Source: Imbricaverruca yamaguchii
Taxonomy: Eukaryota; Arthropoda; Thecostraca; Neoverrucidae
Direction: 5' to 3'
DNA length: 64,000 bases
NCBI GenBank assembly: GCA_034440575.1
Contig: JAOTOL010001638.1
Location: 2,899,501 to 2,963,500 of the forward strand
Shown: positions 11,226 through 24,179 of the stretch, piece by piece
Position numbering within the stretch: the first letter of the stretch is position 1
Layout: every line of letters begins with the position of its first letter
The notes under the pieces: model-generated
Databases searched by the model: none
Told to the model about the DNA's origin: nothing
Seen by the model: the letters and a program-made list of their open reading frames with translations, nothing else
Made by a program: the position numbers and the translations under genes

Positions 11226-14200
11226 GCGCCTCTTCTCCAGAGTGAATGCAATGCATATTATGTCATAATTGCCAATATTTCTAAGATGACACTGTTTTTA
11301 AATTGGCACGTGTGCGTGGGTTAAGGAATTGACAACTTACTACGAAGGTAAACCCACTTGAGTTCATAAAACAATTGTCAATTCGCTGGCGTGAGGTAAC
11401 ATTATCATTTCATAACAAGTTCAACTGTGAACGACTGTGGAAATGTCAGAAGCAATATGCCACCAGAGTAGAAAGGTAGGAAGACACATTCTGCGAGATT
11501 TCATGGCTTTGCAGATCAATTAATTCAGTTCTGATTAATTAATGAATTGATGAGTGAGTTAATTAATTCCTGATTAATCTGAAGTTAATGGTTAAACGAA
11601 GGTGAAACCCGAGCGAGTTTACTCTCGTGAAAATGACAAATTGCATATCAGCAACACATTCCGGCCAGGCCCGGCTCGATTGTCATGCGTTTTGAGATCT
11701 AAATAACTAATAACCTAAGCCCATTACCTTCCTTTGTTGCAGAGTGTCATGTCCTAATTCGTTCACTCAGAATAAGACCTAGTGCCTGCTTCGCCGCCGT
11801 GAGAAAAGACCATTAGGTGCTTGTTTCTGTGACTTAAATAAATTCTTCTTCACCACGGATAGTTCTATGCACAAAACACCTCGTTATGTTTTACGGTGGT
11901 GAAGTAGTTCTTTCTTTTTCATGTGAATTTTTGCGTTTTTCACCACAATATTATATGCAACATTATATAAATGCGACCACCAAAAAACATCGGCCGAACT
12001 TCATGCATCGACGTGCCACAGAACTAGGATAAAGTAACGAAGGCATGTGTTTCGTCTTTAGTCACACCTTACGCCACGACGTTTGGAAACATATCCATCA
12101 CACCAGCAAGCAGGTCAATCTCTAAGCATCGGATGATCTTCCGTAAATATGACAAGGTTTTCAGAGGGGCCTCTAGCTGTGAATGGGTGCTCGACTTTTG
12201 CCTAGAGATCTGTGCAACTGTCCATGGGCCTATGAAACTATCAATAGGTACTTATCAAAAGGACTATGTAGCTATGAGATGACCCTCTGTACCTTTAAGA
12301 TGGTTCCTGTTATTTCCCGAGCGGTCATTCCAAGTGCCCAGTCTGTAGTTGTAGAAGTCTTTGTAAGCTCTACGCGCCCCACAAGCAATGATATGGTGGT
12401 TGTTTTGCTCTAATTGAACAAACCAAAAGTAAAATGCGTCATTGAGAAGACCTTCAAGCTGGCGATCGGTTTTGAGTCGTTATTTCCTGGACAAAGAAGC
12501 ATCCAAAAGGTCGATTTTAGGATGTTTGTTTTCCTCCGAATGGAAGCGTCCCATGACACAGGGTCACGCGCCTCTCTCGGGCCCTGAAACGTGCCTCCGT
12601 TTACCGATCTCGTGGTGTCTAATCCTACCTATCTTTGTCTGATCCGTGCGAAATCCCAGCGGACGTATTTCGTGAGCTTCTCTGAGATTGAATTGTATGA
12701 CTTCACGCGGTAATTAAATCTGCTTTTATCAGATGCAGCTCTCAATCACGGAAACAGAGTGGATAGTCTTGCTTCACAGTGTTTCTGTCCCACCACTCCC
12801 TGTTTGTTCGAACAAACCCTAATGAACTGTGAGTATTGGCCTCCGGTGAACATTTCGGGTCAGAGTTACGTCGCGCTACATACATTAGCTAACCAACTAA
12901 TGTTGGGGCATACAAATGATGGGAGCTTCGTCGAGTTTCAAGACCTTCCTAGGTCATAATGGAGCCATTTATAGTTGAACATATTTGCATAGCTCATGGG
13001 CAATCACAGTAGATTCGTGCGAACGATAAAGCATAAGTATAAGTGCAGACGTGAAGTTTTCTATCCTTTTGGTAATACATTGGCCCACCATCTTTGCCCT
13101 GGTCCCACCAGTTCGTGTTGCTTAACATGCAACCCCACGGGCTGGGTGCATCAATCTAATTTAGCGGTGCTCATTTCCTCCATGCATTGTATCCCACCAC
13201 TAATTCCTAACTTCTCCACTCACGGCTAAAGACCTGCTCACGCCAAGTTAATTTGGTTGACAATGAGACACCTGCATATTGTCATACCAGGTAGCCTTCG
13301 GTCAAATACATCATGACCTTTTTCTGTCACTAATGATGGTCGTGGAATGAGAGTTGATTTTGTTCAGTTTTGAGTGTGCATTTTTAGTCGCTCTAGTTTA
13401 CAGCGTTTTTTCATCTTCCTCTCCAACTCCCCCTCCACCACTTCCTCACATGGTCTGAAAATATATCATAATCATCGTGTCCAAGGTTTTGTATAGTAAG
13501 AGTTTTGTAGATGCAACGCGCTATTTTGGATCTTACGAAAACAATGGCGTTCAATGGCCTTCAGACGCTAAATCGTTGAGTTATCCTATTATTTGAACCA
13601 GTGCTAAGTTGGCATTAAACCATGCCGCAATGGGCACTATATGACCTACACAATTGGTGCCCCCGCAACAAAAAAATTCCCGATCAACCATACCACAATA
13701 CAAGATAATGCTGATATCGACTTGATATGAAGCATTATATGATAGCTGTAATATATAGTTTTAGGTTTTAATGTAGTTCACAACTACATAGTTAAAATTT
13801 GCAAAGGCTAATATATTTAAAAGAAATTGGGTTAATATTTGAAAGTTAAAATATACCTTCCACTTTCGTAAGGGGATGTGTAGCTCTTCTGCATAAATAT
13901 ATGAGTGGTACTTTGTGAAATCAAGTGGGTGGCCAATAGATGTTTTAGATTACCTTTTTCTCCCGGGAGGCCCAATCGGCTAAAAAAATAAAAAATCGCT
14001 GAGCTAGGGGATGTGGGAAGGGGCGTTGCCGTTCTGGAAGGAGATCTCCACAGGGGCCCAAGGGGCTTCGGTCTGATTGGGGGAGCCAAAGTGATGAATG
14101 GGACCAGTAGCCCCCCTTACTACAGACTACTAACACTTCGGCATAGACATGGTTGCTGAGACACTTTGTACTTGTAACCCTATTCCGGTAGAGTGGGTGG

Positions 14201-14512
14201 ATTCCGCCACTGTAGTTTTTCATCTGGCGTTCCGTAGCACTTCTTCATAGATCAGTGACGCTTAGTCACTATTCCTAACTTATATATTTTTTTTTGTACT
14301 TCATGCCAATATTTGGTTTCCAAAATAGGTCATAGGCAATTCCATGAGCAAATAATAGGAGGAATTTTTTAGAGAAAAAAAAATTGCGAAAGCTTGGAAG
14401 CAGAGCAAGTATGTGCATATGTGCATCGTTTTACTGTTCAGGTGAAACTTGGTAGTCAATTGCTCCTAATAACATTTTTCCCACAGAAGTACATATCTTG
14501 TGCTTAATATGC
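11226..14512. other. Unassigned AT-rich DNA
   Basis: Includes a palindromic AATTAATT-rich patch near 11518-11580. Overlapping minus frames at 13832-14223 are domain-free. Confidence 0.6.
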
Positions 14513-15831
14513 CAGAGGCGGATCCAGTGAAATCCAAAGTATGCAGAATATGACCGGTTTTTCTCAAAGCAGTATCATTTGCATTGCCATCCGATAGTTA
14601 GGTGGGCTAACTGAATTCATGGTAAACAGTAATAGTGCATTACAGGCAGTGGCTGAGCCAGAAAACTTTCAAAATGGCGGATACAAGAGTTGGCGAAAGA
14701 TATTCAGAACATGCTTTATTCAAACCATTACAAGCGATGACAGGAAGAGGGTGGCATGTTGCCAATGGCGGATAAAGGAGGTGGAGAAGTGAATTCAGGA
14801 TAAACGAGCATAATAAATCGCACGTAGTGGCGCAGCGAAGGGATATTCCCAATTGCGGATGAGCAATTGGGAATATCCCTTCGCTGCGCAGCAATTTGGA
14901 ATAGTCTTTTCACCATGGGTGTAGCGACGGTTTGGAAATTACAGGGGGGGTTAAGTTTCATTTTAATTTTGAGAATTTCCAGAAGAAAAATTGCTGGACA
15001 ATTGTATTATTATATCTTTTGGATTTCTTCTCCAAAGGTAGGCTAGGTTAAGTTTTGTTGCTTTTTTAGCATTTCTTTTTTGTGGAATGTTACCTAACTC
15101 AAAATACCCCGTTTGGCATTATCTTGCTCATAACCTGAAAAGTAAGCTTCATCATCTTAGTCACCTTCACAAACACGGTGTTTCAAATATAAAAGCCCAC
15201 CTTATAATGCAAATTTACCACAAAATGTTCCGCCAAAAACTAGCAAGTTACACACCTTGTCACTGTTTATGAACATCGCGCCTTATACCGTGTGTGCTGG
15301 GCCCGAGTTCACAGTCACCAAAGAGCCTTGCTGTATGTTAAACGTCGCCCTACTGTAGCAGGAAAAAAACATAGCATATTGGACGATGGCTTTATTGTAG
15401 TAAATATTGACAAACGATAACATTACCCATGCTTTCCTGTTTTACGGGAACACACGATGCAATGACAACCGGGGCGGATAAAGGGTGTGGCACTCAGGGC
15501 ATGTTCTACCCAAGTGGAAGGTGGCGACCCTCAGACCGGGAAAAAGGACTCCTTAGAAAAGGTTCCAGTGTACACCCTCGAATTTTTCAGCAAGTGGCCC
15601 TATGAATGAAAAAGGCACCCCTATAAATAAAAATGAAATGCCCCTATGAATGAAAAAGGCCCCCTTAGAAGGAATATCGCCCTTTCGGGAAGGACTGAGT
15701 GCATCCCACCCACTCGAATTTTGCAGCCAGGTGTGCCCCAAGGTCCATTCGCAATTCGCAGTGACGCTGCTCCAAAGAAATAGCGTCCCTCCAGACAAGT
15801 GCCCCCAATGACAATTCCTGGATCCACCCTG
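14513..15831. mobile_element. Possible DNA transposon with CAGRGYGGATCCAG ends
   Basis: CAGAGGCGGATCCAG at 14513-14527 faces its near complement CTGGATCCACCCTG at 15818-15831, about 1.3 kb apart. The interior has several 'GGCGGAT' and 'TGAATGAAAAAGGC' repeats and the hairpin at 14830. No matching target-site duplication was found and no transposase. Low confidence. Confidence 0.3.
14830..14889. repeat. Perfect 27-bp hairpin with 6-nt loop
   Basis: Arm 14830-14856 begins GCGCAGCGAAGGGATATTCC; its exact reverse complement is 14863-14889; the loop is GGATGA. No mismatch in 27 pairs. Confidence 0.97.
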
Positions 15832-16210
15832 ATTACAACATTGCTCTCTCGCGTTTATGAACTCAGGCTAGTTATGCAATTGTGCGTATTATAGTGTGGC
15901 TTCCCTTTCAAATTTGACATCTTTCGTTGAACCATTAGGAGGAAAGCGACCAATTTGAGATAAATTTTGTATATGCCCAAAACAGCAATGTGGCGGTGTA
16001 AATGAAAAATAATCGATGAGAGCGCCATCCAAGCAGGTTATGACGGACTTTTTTTTAGAGGGGGGGGGGGGCTCCTAGTCATATTGGATATTAATGCCTC
16101 CTAGCACAACGACTGCAAACAAATGTAGATTTAATCCTCCTATTCCTGATGCACTCAATCATTATACACATACTGGACCTTTGACACTTGTCAAATTGCT
16201 TCGACATCTC

Positions 16211-17500
16211 AACATTCTGATACCGTACGGCAAGCCACGTTGAATGTCACCCACATAATGCAAATTGAAGCCAGAGCGAAGAAACACGAGGATTTTGGAG
16301 GCAAAATGCTAACCTTTGACCTTTAGGGTTGACCTGACATGTTTCGGGTTGAAATGTTACTCGAGGGTTGCCGACGGGCTATCTCTTGATGTCCAGCATG
16401 GGCGGTTTTAGGAGAAAACCAAGAAACGCGGGCGACGGAAGAAATGAGCTCGACAATTGACTTTGGAAATAATATGATTTCTGAACAGTTCGCTTGAGTA
16501 CCTCATGGCTTATCGAACGACTCCCACTTGATGAAAATGGAAGATATAGCGACGAGTCGCGAGGACTTCGAGCAATTCATGCTATCCTTCGATCTTGTGG
16601 TTCGAAATTGACATGTTCTAGTTTGAAATGCTACTCGAGGTGCACTACGGGCTATTGCTTGACACCAGATGTGGGTGGGTTAAGGCGACGAAAAAAAATA
16701 CGAGGCGATCAAAGAAGTCGGTTTGACCTTTGACCTAACCTTTGAAATTAGTTCTATTTGGTAACATTACGATACCGTACAAGCCGCGTCAAATGGCACT
16801 TACTTGATGTAAATTGAAGCTATAGCGACGAATCACAAGACTTGAAAAATTCAGACTACCATTTGACCTGTTTGTTTGATTTTGATATATCCCGGCTATA
16901 AAATGTTGCTTGATGGTTTACCGACCAAAAAATGTGAGGCGACCGAAGAAATCAGCTGGAATTTGGCCAGTGGGGAGGATTTCGAATTATCAACTCTTTC
17001 TGATGCCGCACAATATGCGACGTCGAATGACACTCATTATCTGCAAATTGAAGCCTGCAGCGACGAAACGCGAGGCCATCCAAGAGCTCAATCAAATCTC
17101 TAACCTTGACAAGTCACGGTTTGAAATGTTGCTCGACTCTTCACCACTGGTTATTGCTTGACACCAGATTTGGATGGATTTGAGCGAAAATTAAAGAAAA
17201 TTGAGCTGGCTGGATGATCAGCTTGGCCTTGTCCTTGAAAAATAATTCGATTGCCTAGGCTTCTGTTACCGCATAACAAGTCACGTAGAAAAACGCCCAT
17301 TTAATGAAAATTTAAGTGATAGCAACCGGACCTCACGTTCTGTCGATGTCGCTACGATATCCACATTTAATAAATCAAGCTAGTCGCTGACCTATAATTT
17401 TGCCCTTGACATGTTTGACATTTTGCACCATGATTCACTACAAGCTACTGCCTGATATCAGAATTTGGCAGGTTTGAGTGAAAACAAGAAAGGAGACACC
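16211..17500 (+). repeat. Five-unit degenerate satellite, ~260-bp period
   Basis: Units start near 16211, 16472, 16763, 16993 and 17254. Each runs through a GATACCGTACAAG-like phrase, GCAAATTGAAGC, AGCGACGAA, then TTTGAAATGTTGCTCGA and GGCTATTGCTTGA. Units are strongly diverged, indicating an old array. Small open frames across them are shadows. Confidence 0.82.
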
Positions 17501-20001
17501 CGAATAAACCGGTTTGGGCTGGAAATTGCCCTTTACGGTGGTAATATAAGACATTTGCTTCCAGCGTGCTCAGTGCAAGCAGGATCATTTGCAGTAATTG
17601 ATTCAAACCATTATAAACCCGTCGCTGAATGCCGATGCCAATACAAATATGTCTCTGGTGTAAACGTCGCTGAATACAAATAAGAGTAGGAATACGACAT
17701 TAACTTGACGTATTTGCTTAAAGATTTGCTTGAAGATACCCAAGTACATCCATAATTATTTTTAGATATATCAATACGTGAACAGGGGAATGCAACCTAA
17801 GACTATAATAAAGCCTTGCGATAATGCAAATTTGTTGCCTGGTAAAGCAAAAGTTTCCAAAGAAGTGAAAACACGAGATGGCCAAGATTCATGTTATTTA
17901 AGATCTGGACGCATAAATTTCTAACTTTTGCTGATTTACCATTCTGAGATTTTGTGACGACAGATAACCTGCAAAGCGCGTTGATTGACTTGATCGGTTT
18001 CTAGTGTTTTTGGTAATTCTCTTGCATATGCATTTTCAATCTATAAATGCTTGAATATAATTTTGCGGCGATCATACTCAGATAGCTGAGGCTTGGAAGG
18101 ACACGGAAAAAATTGAGGGGGACAAATCGCCACTTATCAGAAATTGGGATGATGGACATCCTGGCAGCCCTCCCCTCACCCAGTGATTAGACTCATGCTC
18201 TCCACACAGATCTTTCGAAATCCTCCCTAGTATGATTTCCTGGCGACGCCTTTGGCCAATCATCTCACGGTGATTGTTAAAAAAAAGAAGAGATCATAGG
18301 TCTTTGTGGCACTTACTTCGAAGAAGGACCATCCACAAAGACACAAACCAAATTTGTATCCCTGTGGTTCCGTGTAGGGAGAGGTAGCCATCAGTTGCGG
18401 CTTTGTATGTGCATGCATGGGCATCAACTCGCGCCTTGGACCACTAACCATGATATATGCCCAGCCACGCACAATTTTACCCATGTAAAAGGTAATCGCT
18501 GTCCTAAATGTTTTAATAAATTTCCTCAGTTATTCCCTCCTACCACATCTTCGCGAGTATTTGGCATTGTGACCTTTTGAAGGTTTGTATTAAACCACCA
18601 AAATTTGGTTGAGCTATCAAGTTTGGAAATTGTTCCAATAAACTCAGAGGTCTGAGGGTGGAACGGAGCACACACACCCCCCCCCCTCCCCTCCCGACAG
18701 ATGCAAGCCTAAACTAGCCATACCGTAATAGGGTTACCTGATTGGATCTCTAGTTACACTCTTCAAGTGGAAATGGAAGAGGATTAAATCGGTCATTAGT
18801 TGCATCTGATATGCTTAGCAATGTTTCTGGTTAAGTTCAAGCAAACAATAGCCGTATTGGTATCACCGTGCTTGAGAATATAGCTATCGGCTTGTCCCAT
18901 TACATTAATCCGGTAACTTTTATAGGCACGTGATGAAGGAGCCAACGACATCCTTGCTCACAGGAACTTGAATGTGGCGGAGTAGCATGACAGCACGCAA
19001 AGTACAAGGACGTTCCAAGACATTCCTTCCCCCAATACAACCCTGCCGGGCCGTCGCTCGTCCTGTGCTGAAAATCCTATACGGCCGTCGGCCCGTCAGG
19101 CGCGGAATGTTTTGATTGGCGCTCGTGGTGCTCCAGCAATACAGGAGCCGTCGCTAACGGCATCCGGCCAGCCTGGCGTCACTCACTCTCAGCTGCGCCC
19201 CACCAACGCCAGACGACCGACTATTTCGGTGTTGAGTGATATACTGTACCGCGTAGCAGCAAGTACTGCGGTGCAGCCTACATCTCTGCCACCAGACGGC
19301 AAGCGTGCCCGGGGTTGGTTGTGTGCTGTTTCCTAATAGTAGTTTACCGGACATGCAGAGCGCTATTAGGGTCGCTGGACGAGCGAGGAAATTCTGGAGG
19401 GGGACGATAAGCCTCTGGTGTAGCAGTCAAATCATCATGACCTCAATATCGTTCCGGCAAAAATATTGTAAATTGACCGCTTTGTTTGGGGTTCTTGCAT
19501 CACGTTCAGCATAAAGAGTCAGTTTCGCAATAGTGCATCCAATTTCAGCACAAATATATTGTGAACCAATTGACGTAGCCGAAACTGGCTGCACTGCTGC
19601 CTAATTAGTTCGTCTAGTGAATATCTTGCATGTATTTTATACTTCAATGCAATGTGCTGAGTTGCTGAAAAAGCTCGATTCCCATGGTGTGGGTACGGCT
19701 CTTCCACCTCGCGCTACATCTGTCCAGTGCTTGGGCATGGAAGCGCTATAAGAAGTGAGCTGGTGACGGGCTATTATGGGATTGGCATAGTCGGCCACGA
19801 ACAACAAGTGCTGATCGTGCAGTTGGCCGAAACGAAATTGTACCCACTGAATGGGCTGCAGTTGCTATATATTTTGCTGGTGGTGGTGTGGTATTCGGAC
19901 TTTTTCATGTCGGTAATGTAAGCAACTTGGCTGAAATAGAAAGGAGAGTCGCATCACAGTTGTATTTCAAGTCACTAAAGGACCGGCTATTGCGATTTTT
20001 A
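17501..20001. other. Unassigned DNA
   Basis: Holds a poly(C) patch near 18678 and a GC-richer stretch at 19030-19330. No gene recognised. Confidence 0.6.
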
Positions 20002-20005
20002 TTAA

Positions 20006-20852
20006 CCCGTCCAGCCTCGGAGGGTCTTCAACCACCCCCTTACGTTTTTCGCGGATAGAGAACGAACGGCGCGGGGCAGCGCGCCGAAATTTGGCATACC
20101 TTTTGGCACATTAATTTGGCATACTGTTTCAAAACTGTGAATTCAGGCCGTCTAGGGTCAACGAGTTAGTCGAGGTCAAGTGAGGTTACCTCCAAAAAAG
20201 TTGAACCAGTCGTCACCCTTTAACGGATACAGATATTTTAATGAAACTTTCAGCGTTTGCGTATCTTTAGGGATGCAATGAAACGTACAAGAGGAATTTT
20301 TCATTTTTTTCCGTTTTGGACTACATATGAATTTTGCATATTTGCCTATGCAGTTAAAATCGAAGATTCTGGCTAAAGTAAACATTTATATTAGGGAAAG
20401 TTGGAAAGAAAAGAAAACTCCCAACAACGTTTCTCGGTCTGCTCTACCCATTAAAAAAATAAAATTAAATAAAACTTCAAAAGTCAAAATTTGGAAATTT
20501 CAATAAAGATAATAAATTTATTTTGGTGGGCCAAAATGTATTATGGCCATGGTCGATTTCGCTGTCCTTTTATGATTTCCAATAATTTTTTGTCTTTCAA
20601 AGATCCCCGAAATGAACTCCCCATAGCCAAAAACATAAAGTAAGTCGTGAAAAGTCGTGAAAATCTAGCCACCATGGTGACGTCATTCTTGGGGGAAATT
20701 GTTTTGCGGGGTGGATCCGGACCCTGCTCATCGAGCGCTTTCCGATGACACCTCTTTCGTTTTCGTGGGACGTTAGTTTGTATTTTAGAGGGGGTACTAT
20801 CCGAACCCCCCCGAGGCGGGGTGTGAGGATCTGACCGAGTAGACGGCGCGGG
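20006..20852 (+). mobile_element. T1 element copy 1: TTAA-flanked non-autonomous DNA transposon
   Basis: An 847-bp element flanked by TTAA on both sides (20002-20005 and 20853-20856). Its ends are CCCGTCC and GGCGCGGG, so the tips read TTAACCCG/CGGGTTAA. The body repeats in the window at 32548-33545, 35020-35541 and 51303-52122, including TTTTTCGCGGATAG, AATTTGGCATACCTTTT and GATCTGACCG. It has no transposase. TTAA duplications with CCC-starting tips are known from piggyBac-type elements; Kolobok also uses TTAA. Assignment to a superfamily is inference. Confidence 0.85.
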
Positions 20853-21606
20853 TTAAAAATCCGCGACCTTACGCAGAGTATCGGAGGGGGAAGGCAACTT
20901 ACATTATTGCATCCTCTTGTACTCCAAAAGTGCGTGGGGAGTGAACAGGTGGTCTGCCATGCCGATGCCTTAACTATGTGGAAATTGTGTGATGAAATTT
21001 GGTTCAAATGACAAGATGAAGAGAACTGGTCAAACCATGTTTTCGTTGATAAAGGCCAGATTATTAAGGTTTCAAAAGTGTGACGACTGGGCTGGAGTCA
21101 GTTCCAGACCCACATATAAACTCTTGTCAGGTGAATGCGAGAGAAGATCCGTTTGAGCTTCGCTCTAGTTCGAAATTACCTATGGAGTTTGATGAAATTA
21201 ATTAGGGGACTTGATGAGTTGGATATTAGCCGTAAAATGGCAATTATTGTGGGAATATTTACCTTTTGAACAACGACGATTGGATACATACAAGAGAAGA
21301 AAAGGTAGGCGACTCGGGCTGGAAAGATGTCGATACAGACCTCAACAGGAGTCAATAATTTTAGTCATTTGAGCAACTACCTAAACCTCTCCACTAATCA
21401 TTGTTGATACTGGTTTAGGGAGACAACAAAGACAACGTGCGCCAGCAATTCCGCCCGAATGCACTGAACCATGACAGAAAGTGGAGATTCTGTCTATGAT
21501 GTGCGACGGAGAAATGAAATGCTGGATTCACAAAACCTTAGAAGCTAAGTTTATGGCGGACAGGAAACCTCTGGCGCTGATGTTAATTCTGGTTAACACA
21601 TTAAAA

Positions 21607-21805
21607 TGAAGTTTCCAAGGTCACGGTAAAGGTGATCCTTAGTCCATCACGTTACTGATATCAGAAGTGAGGTGATACTCACTTTATCAGGCTATAAAGA
21701 TCACAGGTAAAATTATTCTTAATGTGTCAGGTTACCAAGATCGCAGGTGAGATGGTCCATTGCCTATCATGTTCCCAAGGCCAGAGGAAATGTGATCCTT
21801 AGTCT
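21607..21805 (+). repeat. Degenerate ~50-bp tandem repeat, four units
   Basis: Repeating theme: CCAAGGTCACGGTAAAG, GTGATCCTTAGTC and TATCA, at about 21618, 21660, 21705 and 21770. Confidence 0.7.
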
Positions 21806-22612
21806 ATCATTGCTGACCTTCTTGAGCTGAGGGAGGGCTGGATGTTCCGTGCTTCCAACGTGTCAACGTTTCTAGAACCACCATATTCCTTGCAGATATT
21901 TTCAAAGAGATCACATCTTGTTTTCAAACCATAACATCGTTTCCTGACACAATGTTGATCTACTTACGTATAATCACTGAATATGTTTGTTCTGTTGGAC
22001 TTAACCCCATTATCGTCGTTGAAAATATGTTCATTCGTTTCATAGAGTTCATGGCGGTCATAATTAATTAGACACGAAGTATAACGTGCGTCAGTACTGA
22101 CATACAAAGGTAGAAATATAGCCAGATTTAGCCATCATAGAGCATAGGCTCAATATGACCACCACTAGCTGTTGTCTAATATGTCCTCTAAACCATTAGC
22201 TAGTTGTGAAAGTTGGCACAGCTTGCAACAGTTGAGCACACTTCTTGACAAAAATTGGACGGCGATACGAGTGATTCCATTTTTAATGCTAATAAGATGT
22301 TTTGCCAATTTTTCACCTTCGACATCTACAATGAATTAGGACACTTGCACACTACAACATTCATGATCAGATGACCAAACTTATTATGCCATTACTTGTC
22401 ACGAACATTGAAATGTTTACACTTTAGCATTGCATCGTTTTATGGACACACTTTTAAAGCTGACGACGAAAAAATAACGCTAAATCAACAATGTATTCCT
22501 AATTTACAACAGATATATTGGATTTCACTGTAAACTGTCATATGTCTTATATTGTATCGAAAGGCATCATATCGAATTTTATTCCCACATTTCTTTTAAA
22601 CAGCATTGTGAT

Positions 22613-22690
22613 TGCCCTGGAGATGGTCAGCATCGATCGCGTGGCTTTAGGCCGTGAAGTCAGGAGTTCAAACATCGCCCAAGGGAAAAT
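22613..22690 (+). other. Possible tRNA-derived relic
   Basis: TGGTCAGCATCG resembles an A-box, and GGAGTTCAAACATC, about 50 bp later, resembles a B-box, framed by GCCCTGG and CCAAGGG. The stems pair poorly, so it is not a functional tRNA. It could be a SINE head or chance. Confidence 0.25.
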
Positions 22691-23694
22691 TATCAAACAA
22701 CCAAAACAGGTAGTGAATCATTGTGAGCTCAGCGATATATAGTTGTGTGCAATTTGCCTATTTCTTCGCGAATTGCACGCCTCTAAAGATACCCTTGTCG
22801 GGTGACATCTAAGAAATGATGGAGGCTGTAGCTCCTTGTCACTTGCTCACGTTGTTCTAATCTTCTTCACAGATGCACATCTGGATTAGGCGCATCAGAC
22901 AAACCCGTCCGATTATTCCAACAGAATATACAATATTGGGTGTTGTCTCGTTCCTGTCGATCTTTCGTGAAATGGACCTGTTTAACAGTAGTTGAACTTC
23001 AGAAAGTAAAATGTGATGCTTTCGTTTCGGTCCATAGCCAGTCTATGTAAATATGTACTTCCCCTCTCGGTCAACCAGCGCTATCGAGTTGCCCAATGCC
23101 ACATTACTGGTTGAGCTGCATGCATTGAAACATGCATTGTTGTGTCCCATTGCAGCTCAATCTATCCTGTTATTTGTGATGGTGTTTGCATAATTTATTG
23201 TGTATTCTGGTTCATTCAATCTTTCGTTTTGTCTTTTTCCTAGGTGAAGAGACCTGGGCATTTCAGTGTCAGAGTAGACAAATAGCGATTTGCAAAAGAA
23301 TGCCCGATGATACTGCTGTTCAATAAAATCAAACAATTCCCGTCAGTTTTATCCTTGTTTCCTGGATGACAGCCTCGCTTCTTTGCATCCACAATTTCCG
23401 GAATGGCATTCCCAGCTTGGTATTTCTCATGTTGTTTTCAACAGAAACTGTTTTGCGATCTCTAGGTTAGCCATCTCCAATATATGGAATTGGTGTCAAA
23501 GGGAAGTGTATGAATTATTCACTGAGAATATAGAAGATTTCCAAAGCAGTCTAGCTTCGCTTCATCAGCACATAAACTTAGTGATTTGTTTAAGAGATGC
23601 AGCGTTCATTCACATCGTCTGGGCCTGGCCACCATCTCGCCTTCTCTCACAATCTCTGGAACCGAAAACTGCCTCTGGCCGACGTCAGACTCTA

Positions 23695-24066
23695 CCGTGC
23701 TGGAAATCTAGGCGAGCTCGTCTTCTGCACGAGTGTGGATACTTAGCCGGGCACCCGTGTGGAGATCTAGGCGGGCTAGTCTTCTGCACCTGTGTGGAGA
23801 TCTAGGCGGGCTCACCTTCTGCACCAGTGTGGAGATCTAGGCCGACTCACCTTCTGCACCAGTGTGAAGACCTAAGCGGGCTCGTCTTCTGCACCAGTCT
23901 AGAGATCTAGACGAGCTCGTCTTCTCCACTCATGTAAAAATCTAGGCGGGCTCGTCTTCTGCACACTTGTGGAGATCTATGCGGGCTTATCTGCAACCGT
24001 GTGGAGATATAGGCTGGCTCACCTGCGCCCGTGTGGATACCTAGGCGGGCTTGTCTTCTGCATCGG
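23695..24066 (+). repeat. ~36-bp minisatellite, about ten units
   Basis: Unit theme GGAGATCTAGGCGGGCTCG plus TCTTCTGCACCAGTGT. Units vary in one to several bases and the last ones are shortened. Confidence 0.93.
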
Positions 24067-24179
24067 TCAAAGGCGAGACCTGACGACGGCGTGTCACCGC
24101 TTGAGTGCAGCTGCATTCATGATAGGCTGGTGAGACAGGTTGGCAGCAGCCAGTTACACCACATACCCCTAAGCGTCAG

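Larger units (their letters stand above)
20857..23694. other. Unassigned DNA around the 21.6-kb repeat
   Basis: Apart from the ~50-bp repeat and the doubtful tRNA relic, nothing is supported. TTGAGCTGCA and its complement (about 23124 and 23153) form a 10-bp inverted repeat. Confidence 0.6.

Noticed and set aside
20597..21007. 136-codon minus-strand frame
   Set aside because: It overlaps the right end of T1 copy 1 and its flank; other T1 copies do not keep the frame.
23695..24066. CRISPR array or zinc-finger-like coding repeat
   Set aside because: Contiguous ~36-bp units without spacers and no Cys/His spacing in any frame.
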